Part shown: positions 45,019-51,559 of the stretch, piece by piece
Position numbering within the stretch: the stretch's first letter is position 1
Layout of the letters: the number at the start of each line of letters is the position of its first letter
Source: Nannocystaceae bacterium
GTDB lineage: Bacteria; Myxococcota_A; Polyangia; Nannocystales; Nannocystaceae
Assembly (NCBI GenBank): GCA_019694555.1
Contig: JAIBBS010000042.1
Span: 1-51,559 of the forward strand
Length of the DNA: 51,559 nt
Direction of reading: 5' to 3'
The notes under the pieces: generated by a model
Told to the model about the DNA's origin: nothing
Database searches by the model: none
What the model saw: the letters and a program-made list of their open reading frames with translations, nothing else
Translations under genes and position numbers: made by a program

Positions 45019-45581
45019 CGCGGACCTCCGGGGTGGGTGAGCGCCGCCAGCAGCCGCAGTCGCGCGCGGTGCAGGCGACTCTTCATCGCGGACAACGCGA
45101 TGCCGAGCGCCGCGGCGACCTCGTCGCCGGACTGGCCCTCGAGATCGCGCAGCACGAGCAATTCGCGGTCGTCGGGTTCGAGTCGGTCGAGCGCTGCCCA
45201 CAGCTGCGCGCGATCACGGCTGGCAACTGCGACGTCCTCGGGCGAGGCCTCGCCCCAACCCGCCGCGAGCCCGAGCGTGAACACCTCGGGCTCGTCGTCG
45301 TGTCCGCTGCGCTCGCGCAACAGCTTGCGCGCCGCGTTGCGCACGATCGCGAGCAGCCACGCGCGCAGCGATCCCTGTCCGCGATAGCCCGCGAGCGCGC
45401 GGTGGGCCGCGACGAACGCGTCTTGCCAGGCGTCGTCGGCGAGCGCGTCATCGCCGGTGATCGCCCTCGCCACGCGCCGCATCGCCGGCCCGTGCAGACG
45501 GACGATCGCCTCGAACGCCGCCGCGTCGCCGCCGCGCGCCGCTGCGATCAGGTCGTCTTCGGATGGTGCGAGACCCGACAC
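45015..45581 (-). CDS. ECF RNA polymerase sigma factor
   Basis: 188 residues from GTG 45581. Region 2 (DDAWQDAFVAAHRALAGYRG, then SLRAWLLAIVRNAARKLLR) and region 4 (LEPDDRELLVLRDLEGQSGD, then SRLHRARLRL) are clear, with no other domain. It should direct RNA polymerase to a small stress regulon and be held by the anti-sigma factor coupled behind it. Its first 34 bp lie inside the DUF2892 gene. There is no strong ribosome binding site, which fits translation coupled to the upstream gene. Confidence 0.87.
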   Translation of the reverse strand: MSGLAPSEDDLIAAARGGDAAAFEAIVRLHGPAMRRVARAITGDDALADDAWQDAFVAAHRALAGYRGQGSLRAWLLAIVRNAARKLLRERSGHDDEPEVFTLGLAAGWGEASPEDVAVASRDRAQLWAALDRLEPDDRELLVLRDLEGQSGDEVAAALGIALSAMKSRLHRARLRLLAALTHPGGPR

Positions 45582-45766
45582 GTGCTGATGCCGAACAGAG
45601 TGTAGAGCGGACAGCTGCCGAGCAGACCCGTCGCCAGCGGAATCAGCCCCAGCCAGCCCCACGGCGTGTGCGGACCGATGAACGCGAGCGACAGCAGACC
45701 TCCGCCGAGCACGACTCGCGCCACACGCTCGACCGGATGCTCGTTGTTGGGCAGAAACTTGCTCAT
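45548..45766 (-). CDS. DUF2892 small membrane protein
   Basis: 72 residues from ATG 45766, with GGAGGA six bases upstream. After MSKFLPNNEHPVERVARVV come two hydrophobic helices and then LLGSCPLYTLFGISTC, which matches the DUF2892 (YgaP-like) pattern of a Cys before PLY and a second Cys seven or so residues on. This family is often tied to rhodanese domains or to sulfur handling. Its end overlaps the ECF sigma factor gene by 34 bp. The cysteines could be the redox input of that sigma/anti-sigma pair; this is inference. Confidence 0.82.
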   Translation of the reverse strand: MSKFLPNNEHPVERVARVVLGGGLLSLAFIGPHTPWGWLGLIPLATGLLGSCPLYTLFGISTCRVSHHPKTT

Positions 45767-45878
45767 GGTGTCCTCCGAACCGTTCAGGTTCCGCCCCCAT
45801 GAGTCGGCGGCGGAGGACCAGGATTCGCGCAAGCGATCGGGCGAACGCCGGGGCGCTCGCGCAGCGGTTGCGGGGGCG

Positions 45879-46583
45879 TCACGCGCTGAAGCCGCGCGGT
45901 GGCTCGGCGATCACGATGCGGTAGTGCGTGCGCACGTCGGGCAGCTGCACGATCGTGCCCGGGCGCGCGCGCAGCGGGATCTCGGCCGGCGCAGCCGCGG
46001 TCGCGGTGCCGCGTTCACGCGCGCCGGGCAGCTCTCGGCGCGCGGGGAGTTCGACGCGGAGTCGGGTGCTGGGGTCGAGATCGTCGACGCGCAGCAGTCC
46101 GGCGGCGTCGAGTCGCGCCGATGCGGAGGGGCGGTCGGCGAAGTGCAGCTGCACGTTCAGGGTCGAGAGCGGGCGACCTGCGACGTCGACGACACGGAAG
46201 GCGACCCATGCGTCCTGCGTCGTCGGTGGATCGCGTCGAAGCTCGTGCAGCGGCACCACGTCCGACCAGTCGTCGAGCGGTTCGCCGCCGTCGGGCACGG
46301 GCCGGACCCCGCGCGGCGGTGCATCGAGGTCGACGGCCACGACGTCGCCGCGCACCAGCGCGTCGGTCAGCCACCGCGCGAGCGCCTCGCGGTCGTCGCC
46401 TTCGGGCGCGTGCCCCAGCGCGGCGGCCCACGATGCGAGTGCGTCGGGTTCGACCGCATCGAGCACGAGCGCGACGAGACGATCCGCGGTGCGAGCCTCG
46501 TCGATGCGCAGCAGGTCGCGCTCGCGCACCACGGCGATGGTGCGGCCGTCGGGAAGCGTCAGCTCGAAGAGGTCGCTCGGCAT
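45879..46583 (-). CDS. Hypothetical protein downstream of the M23 gene
   Basis: 234 residues from ATG 46583, three bases after the end of the M23 gene. No signal peptide or membrane helix. The N-terminal half is acidic and helical (RIDEARTADRLVALVLDAVE); the C-terminal half has a beta unit (WVAFRVVDVAGRPLSTLNVQ, then ARLDAAGLLRVDDLDP) that resembles the Ig-like/carboxypeptidase-regulatory repeats of the large M23 protein next door. It could be a partner, adaptor or immunity protein for that enzyme. No experimental family known to me. Confidence 0.6.
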   Translation of the reverse strand: MPSDLFELTLPDGRTIAVVRERDLLRIDEARTADRLVALVLDAVEPDALASWAAALGHAPEGDDREALARWLTDALVRGDVVAVDLDAPPRGVRPVPDGGEPLDDWSDVVPLHELRRDPPTTQDAWVAFRVVDVAGRPLSTLNVQLHFADRPSASARLDAAGLLRVDDLDPSTRLRVELPARRELPGARERGTATAAAPAEIPLRARPGTIVQLPDVRTHYRIVIAEPPRGFSA

Positions 46584-46586
46584 GGT

Positions 46587-49500
46587 TCAGCCCTCGGGTG
46601 CCGGCAGGATCAATGGTACCGGCACGATACCGCCGGCCGGAACCTCGACGCTCACCGCATGGTCCTCGAAGCCGTCGAGCAGCACCACGTAGCGTCCCGC
46701 GTCGAGTCCGTGGAAGGTCGCGTCGCCCGAGCCTTGCAGCGACTTGGACGTGACCGGCACGGCGCCGCTCGTCCGCACCTTCAGCGTGCCGTACACCGGT
46801 CCACCGTCGGTGTACACGACGGTGACCATGAGCGTGCCGGTGGCGCCCTCGAGCTCGATGTCCACATGTGTCGACTCGCCGCTCGACACGCGGATGCCGA
46901 GCTCGTCGGCCTTGCCGTGGTCGGCCGAGGCGCCGTAGATGCCGGGCTCGAGGTCGCCGAACTCGACGCGACCCTGGCCGTTGGTCGTACCCTCGTCGAT
47001 CTGCAGGTTGTCGTCGTCGAGCAGCACGACCCGCGCGCCTGCGCACGGCGAGCCCCCGGGTGCGCGGACGGTAACGATGATGCCGCCGGGCGGTCGTGGC
47101 TCCGGGCGCGGCACGATCACATCGACGACCGCCGTGGCCCCCGCGTCGATGGAGGCATCGACCTGCGACTCGGGCCGTCCGGGGACGTACACGACGTAGT
47201 CTCCCGGCAGCACGTCGGTGAACGCGATCACGCCGTAGCCAGCCCGCACACCCTCGAGGATCTGCTCGCCGTCGCTCGCGTTCACCGTCCAGCCGTCCGC
47301 GAGCGCCCCGTCTTGGAATCGCACGCTGACCTGCAATGCGCCGAGCTCGAGCTGCAGCAGCTCGATGGCCTGCTCTTCCCCGGCGCACAGCGAGAACGCC
47401 ACCGCCGGGGTCGCCCGCGCGAGCGCCTGGTACTCACCCGCGGCGAGCCCGGTGAAGACGACCTCGCCGTCCATGCCGGTCGCCGCGACGACCTCGAAGC
47501 CGGCATCATCGCGGAGCACGACATCGACGAATCCCGCGGGGCTGCCGATGGGGTCGCGCACCGTGACGCGCAGCGAACCGCTGCCGACGTCGGGGCCGGC
47601 GGCGTCGACCTCGAGCACGACCTCCTCGAGCGACCCGTCGATTCCGAACGCATGGGCGGACGTCGCCTCGCCCACGACCCACACCATACCGGCGGACCCG
47701 ATCTCCAGGCCGTCGAACTCGACGACGCCATACACGTCGGTGACCCGCACCTGCTCGCCTTCTCCCACCAGCGCGAGCGCGACGCTGGCGTACGACCACG
47801 GCTGACCGTCCGCATACACGACACGGGCACGCAGCACCGCGTACTGCCGCTGCTGCGGGTTGCTCGGCGGCGGGCGCAGGGTGTCGAGGATCGTGGCGTA
47901 GCGCCCGAGGAACTCGATGGGATTGTAGTGGTGAACGTGCGAGCTCGGCGGCAGGACGTCGGCCGCCGCAGGCCAGAATCGGTAGGCGTCGAGCAACGAG
48001 GCCACGTCATCCGGATCGAATCCGAGCTCGGTGATGGTCTTGACCCATTCGCCGATGTCGGCGTTCCACTCGCTGCGAAACTTGCACACGCGCTGGCGCA
48101 GGAACTCGGCGCGGCCACTGCGGTAGAACTCGCGCACCTCGTCGGCAACGAGGTGTTGGTCGGGTGCGAAGCCGGGTAGGGTGCCGATCTCGATTGCGTC
48201 GTACAGCTCCGGCGAGAGATTGGCGGTGCGGTCCTCGTCCGGGTCGACGATGGATTCCCAGTCGGTGACGTTGGACTCGGCGAAGATCTCCCAGTGCACC
48301 TGCTCGAGCAACCGGTCCTTGCGGGCCTCGCTGTCGGTGGCGCCCTCGGCGAGGCCTGGAATCCACAGCGGCTCGCCGCTCTTGACCGGAATCGCCAACC
48401 CGCTGACCACGCGGGTGCGACCGACGTCGTCGCGTTCGGTGGCGCGCAGCCGCAGCACGTCGTCGACCGCGGGGTCGTCGGCTTCACCGAACAGGTCGGC
48501 CACGGTGCGGCGCAGGGCCTTGAAGGTCTGACCCTTGGGCATGACGAAGCCCTCGGCCTCGTCGGGGTGACGCTTGAAGTACTTCGTGTGCGCGATCTGA
48601 AACGCCTGGATGACCGGGCGCATCTCTTCGACCCACCTGCCGTCGGCTTCGCCCGCGTAGCCGGCGAGCCTTCGCAGTCGCTGCTGCACCCAACGAATGT
48701 CTGCCTCCGCGCCGGGATCGACGTCTGCCTCGCTCAGGTCGTCGAGTTCCTTCGGCACCATCGGGAATCCCACGCGCCGCGTCAGCGAATAGTGCGTCTC
48801 GGCCTTGTCGGCCTCGCGATCCGCACGCCGCTGGGCCGCCGCCCGCTCGGCTTCGTCGTCGTCACGCGGCGCCAGCACCGTACGGCCGAGCCACGGAAAC
48901 CGCGCGACCGCGTCCGCGTCGAGCGGACGGGCGCCCAGGTGCATCAGCAGCGAGAAGACGGTGGGTTCGTCTTGCGGCGGCTTCGCAGGCTTGGCGGGCT
49001 CGCGACTCGCGGGATCACCTCCGTCGGGCGCCGATGGATCGATGTTGCCCTTGGGCTGCCCATTGCCCGGTGGCGGACCGAAGAGCGAGATCCACGTGTA
49101 CCCACCGACCGTCATCAGTCCGTCGGGCCACGGCGGCGCCTTCTTCTTCGCCTTCGACCGCGGCGGTTTGATCGACGCCTGGAACGCCTCGATCGCCGCG
49201 TAGAGCTCCTCGTCGGGGTAGGGGTCGACGAGCTCCTTCGGTTGCGCGGGGTTGTAGAACGGCACGCCATCGAGCGTCCGTGCATGCAGGCCCGACTTCA
49301 CCTGCAGGATCCGCTCGGGTTCATTCGTGCCACCCCGCCCGACCGACGGCGGCTTGGGCTTCGTCTTGCCGCCGGGCTCCTCCACCGGAGGCAGACCAAC
49401 GAACATTCGCGCCGCCGCCTTGGAGATTCGGTGGCGCAGCAGGATGAAGTTGGTATGACCGGCCTCGGCGAGCGACGCGACGGGATCGGGGTCGAGGCGG

Positions 49501-50462
49501 AAGGCGACGATCTCGGCGTCGAAGGGGGCGACGACGGCGCGCGACGAAGAAATGCTGAGATGGACTCCCCCGTGCCAGTCGTTGTTGGCGCCGAGCGGGA
49601 AGTATCCGCCCGTGGAGCTCGCTTCCACAGCAGAATGGAACCGTGCCACTTGCTCAGAGTCCAGTGGAATGTAACCTCGCGCGCTGAGCAACTCGTCAGG
49701 CGACGCGCCCTTGCGTGGTGTTGTTGTCGGGACGAAGACGCGACTCGTGCCCCACGGCCCCAGCCTTGCAAGCTCGGCGAGCGGATCGAGTCGGGCTTTC
49801 GGGGGGACATCCGCGCCCGGAACGAAGTGATCCTGGTTGCTTTCGTCGACGAATCGATCTTTCCAGTATCTCGTCCCAGATACCTCGAAATGAAGGTGAG
49901 ACCGACTCTCATCTGTGCCGTCGAATATGAACTTCCCTTTTGTATCGGAAATGCCGACTGTGCCAATGAGCTGCCCGGCGCGTACTTCCCGACCAATCTG
50001 GACCGCATCGTCGATCGTCTTGCAATGGGCGTAGAGATACCAGCGGTCCAGGCCGCTTTCATTGCTGCGAATTACGATGGTTCGGCCGTATCCTCCTACG
50101 CCATACTCGTAGACTCTTGCGGCGCGCTCAACGACTCCGCTGCACACGGACACGATGGGGGCCCCGTGCTTGCCCTTGGCGATGTCGACGCCCTGATGAC
50201 GGTGAATGGCGTTGGGCCCCTCACACTTGCGTGGATACAGAAACGAGTGCTTGTGGCACGTTCCGAGCTTGAATCCCGGGCAGTTGAATTCTCCGCGTGC
50301 CAACCGAAATGCGGATTCACACGTCGTCCCGATGCGTGCCCCGGTTTCGCGGTCGAAATCAATGCACGGTAGTTCTCGCGGCAACTGCCCGTCCAGGGGC
50401 TCGAGCGTGCTGACGTTGGTCACAACCGGGAGTCGGATGATCGTGCCTTCGAAGCGCTTCAT
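46587..50462 (-). CDS. Large M23 metallopeptidase with peptidoglycan-binding-like segment and five Ig-like repeats, no signal peptide
   Basis: 1291 residues from ATG 50462, overlapping the upstream stop as ATGA. Residues 85-195 are an M23 (lysostaphin/LytM) domain with HQGVD (His89, Asp93), YLYAHC (His146) and HLHFEV (His189, His191), the full zinc site. A second, degenerate M23-like segment lies near 290-345 (HGGVHLS, then VVAPFDAEIVAF). Around 585-660 there is a peptidoglycan-binding-type helical segment (IRWVQQRLRRLAGYAGE). From about 875 to the end are five Ig/regulatory-type repeats, each ending like GLxxGxY. There is no Sec signal or lipobox, so delivery must be by another route or by lysis. 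N-terminal codon use and base composition differ from the rest of the window. Confidence 0.78.
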   Translation of the reverse strand: MKRFEGTIIRLPVVTNVSTLEPLDGQLPRELPCIDFDRETGARIGTTCESAFRLARGEFNCPGFKLGTCHKHSFLYPRKCEGPNAIHRHQGVDIAKGKHGAPIVSVCSGVVERAARVYEYGVGGYGRTIVIRSNESGLDRWYLYAHCKTIDDAVQIGREVRAGQLIGTVGISDTKGKFIFDGTDESRSHLHFEVSGTRYWKDRFVDESNQDHFVPGADVPPKARLDPLAELARLGPWGTSRVFVPTTTPRKGASPDELLSARGYIPLDSEQVARFHSAVEASSTGGYFPLGANNDWHGGVHLSISSSRAVVAPFDAEIVAFRLDPDPVASLAEAGHTNFILLRHRISKAAARMFVGLPPVEEPGGKTKPKPPSVGRGGTNEPERILQVKSGLHARTLDGVPFYNPAQPKELVDPYPDEELYAAIEAFQASIKPPRSKAKKKAPPWPDGLMTVGGYTWISLFGPPPGNGQPKGNIDPSAPDGGDPASREPAKPAKPPQDEPTVFSLLMHLGARPLDADAVARFPWLGRTVLAPRDDDEAERAAAQRRADREADKAETHYSLTRRVGFPMVPKELDDLSEADVDPGAEADIRWVQQRLRRLAGYAGEADGRWVEEMRPVIQAFQIAHTKYFKRHPDEAEGFVMPKGQTFKALRRTVADLFGEADDPAVDDVLRLRATERDDVGRTRVVSGLAIPVKSGEPLWIPGLAEGATDSEARKDRLLEQVHWEIFAESNVTDWESIVDPDEDRTANLSPELYDAIEIGTLPGFAPDQHLVADEVREFYRSGRAEFLRQRVCKFRSEWNADIGEWVKTITELGFDPDDVASLLDAYRFWPAAADVLPPSSHVHHYNPIEFLGRYATILDTLRPPPSNPQQRQYAVLRARVVYADGQPWSYASVALALVGEGEQVRVTDVYGVVEFDGLEIGSAGMVWVVGEATSAHAFGIDGSLEEVVLEVDAAGPDVGSGSLRVTVRDPIGSPAGFVDVVLRDDAGFEVVAATGMDGEVVFTGLAAGEYQALARATPAVAFSLCAGEEQAIELLQLELGALQVSVRFQDGALADGWTVNASDGEQILEGVRAGYGVIAFTDVLPGDYVVYVPGRPESQVDASIDAGATAVVDVIVPRPEPRPPGGIIVTVRAPGGSPCAGARVVLLDDDNLQIDEGTTNGQGRVEFGDLEPGIYGASADHGKADELGIRVSSGESTHVDIELEGATGTLMVTVVYTDGGPVYGTLKVRTSGAVPVTSKSLQGSGDATFHGLDAGRYVVLLDGFEDHAVSVEVPAGGIVPVPLILPAPEG

Positions 50463-51559
50463 GGCTTGGGCGCCTCGACGTCGCGCACACAGCGGAACCC
50501 CCTCGCCGCAGCGGAGCGTGAGAACGACCCGTCATCGCGAGACTCCCAGGCCCTGGCGATGTAGGAGAACGACTGCCAGCCCCCAGTGTAGAAAACGCCC
50601 AACGAGCGCGCAGCGCCCTTCGTCGACCACTTGAAATCGATCCGAGGTCGCCCGGGGAAGTGTTCGTATGTCACGAACTCCTCGACGTTGCCCATCATGT
50701 CGCAGAGGCCCTGTTCGGTGTTTGCCGCGGGATGCGAGCACACGCGCTCGGGCGCCGAAGGTACGGAGACACAGCCAGTCCGGGCACACTCCTGGACGAG
50801 GTCGGGCTCTGTTGCGACCCCCCAGGGCATGTCGTAGTCCGTGCGCCGGCTCCGCGCGGCGAATTCCCACTCGGCTTCGGTCGGCAGTCGCTTGCCGACC
50901 CAGCGGCAGTATGCGGTGGCCTGCCAGGCATCTACGCAGTTGATCGCGCGGCTCTGTGGGCCGTTCCTAAGGATGAGGTGACCGACGCGCTTGGGGTCCG
51001 CTTCAGTCACGCAGTAGGGCCGATCATCTCGATTCTCCGGCGTGCTGCTGAATCCCACGGGAATCGGACAGCCGGGGGTTGCATCACACTCATCGTACTC
51101 GCCGCACATCGTTTGCGTCGCCGCCTCGCGGCACGCGATGAATTGTTCTGCCGTCACCTCGTGCACGTCGATGTCGAAGGTCGCGAGCTTCACCGGCGTT
51201 CGCGGCAGACTCCACGCGCCGAACTCGGGCATCTCGACGCCCATGGCGGTGCGCTTCGCGAGCAGCTCGGCGTGCTCGGCTTCAGTCATGCCGAGGACGA
51301 AGTCGCCGCCTTCGATGCGGACCATGTCTGTGCCGGGGGCCAGCACGACGTCGCGCACGAGCGTCTCGCCGGCGGTGAGCTCGAGGTCTTCGTGGAAGGC
51401 GCCCAGACCGTCGTAGGCGAGCGTGACGCGAGTCGGGCATGCGACGATCGGGACCGCGCGGCCATGCGGGATGGTGCCGAGATCGTGATCGCCGAGTCTG
51501 ACGCGAGCGTCGAGCGGCATGCCGTCGAGCCTGCGCGGCTTGGGAGTGTACGTCGCGCC
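50459..51559 (-). CDS. PEGA and SUMF1 (FGE-sulfatase-like) domain protein, N-terminus beyond window
   Basis: At least 366 residues, with the frame open to the window edge past ATG 51520, so the true start is probably outside. VRLGDHDLGTIPHGRAVPI fits a PEGA-type strand repeat; the main part (VRIEGGDFVLGM, HEVTAEQFIACREA, WVGKRLPTEAEWEFAARSRR, CDMMGNVEEFV, ARGFRCVRD) is a SUMF1 fold. The Cys pair of true formylglycine-generating enzymes is not evident, so a binding or other role is likely. In myxobacteria this pair of domains often follows a protein kinase domain, which would lie upstream. It is coupled to the M23 gene. Confidence 0.75.
   Translation of the reverse strand, partial: GATYTPKPRRLDGMPLDARVRLGDHDLGTIPHGRAVPIVACPTRVTLAYDGLGAFHEDLELTAGETLVRDVVLAPGTDMVRIEGGDFVLGMTEAEHAELLAKRTAMGVEMPEFGAWSLPRTPVKLATFDIDVHEVTAEQFIACREAATQTMCGEYDECDATPGCPIPVGFSSTPENRDDRPYCVTEADPKRVGHLILRNGPQSRAINCVDAWQATAYCRWVGKRLPTEAEWEFAARSRRTDYDMPWGVATEPDLVQECARTGCVSVPSAPERVCSHPAANTEQGLCDMMGNVEEFVTYEHFPGRPRIDFKWSTKGAARSLGVFYTGGWQSFSYIARAWESRDDGSFSRSAAARGFRCVRDVEAPKP

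Overview
The window is about 51.6 kb of very GC-rich, densely packed bacterial DNA. Gene content points to a myxobacterium, most like the Nannocystis/Plesiocystis/Enhygromyxa side of the group. The evidence is a dozen or so secreted lipoproteins with Ser/Thr/Gly/Asp-rich spacers after the lipobox, a glycosyl-carotenoid gene set, SUMF1/PEGA-type and PPP-phosphatase genes, and many 4-bp stop/start overlaps. The placement is inferred from gene content only. I see no rRNA, tRNA, CRISPR array or insertion sequence.

Left part (1-6.2 kb): the start of a lipoprotein, a repeat-containing surface protein, a second lipoprotein, an AttH/CrtC-like lipocalin protein, an Ada-type DNA repair regulator and a secreted protein of unknown role.

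Carotenoid cluster (6.2-16.2 kb): crtI-crtB-acyltransferase runs rightward. crtD-crtC-glycosyltransferase runs leftward and ends inside the acyltransferase gene. crtE and a large fusion gene run rightward from the intergenic region shared with crtD. The fusion joins a complete CrtYc-CrtYd lycopene cyclase to a CrtU-like carotene desaturase/methyltransferase. Together the genes predict a carotenoid with one aromatic ring and one hydroxylated, 3,4-desaturated, glycosylated and acylated open end, like a hydroxychlorobactene glucoside ester.

Middle (16.2-27.5 kb): leftward genes, many coupled by 4-bp overlaps. They encode a VWA lipoprotein, a metzincin-type lipoprotein and a beta-propeller lipoprotein; a lipoprotein-like methyltransferase, an EI24/CysZ-like membrane protein and an epoxide-hydrolase-like enzyme; a SulP transporter with MobA; and FdhD with a lipoprotein. 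One small rightward gene sits among the molybdenum-cofactor genes. From 27.8 to 34.5 kb the genes run rightward: a ZU5/EGF lipoprotein, a di-heme-type lipoprotein with its DUF1501 partner, a membrane-anchored helical protein and a tiny membrane ORF. Two clear intrinsic terminators separate these units.

Right part (34.5-51.6 kb): an L-threonine to glycine pair (tdh, kbl) split by a propeller lipoprotein; a PPP-type phosphatase with a TerB-like N-terminus; an MBL-fold hydrolase; a duplicated ABM-like lipoprotein; an AraC regulator and a tyrosine-phosphatase-like protein. An ECF sigma/anti-sigma pair overlaps a DUF2892 gene. The last operon encodes a SUMF1/PEGA protein, cut by the window edge, and a 1291-residue M23 peptidase with no signal peptide, a peptidoglycan-binding-like segment and five Ig-like repeats. 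Base composition drops to about half G+C at the start of that M23 gene.
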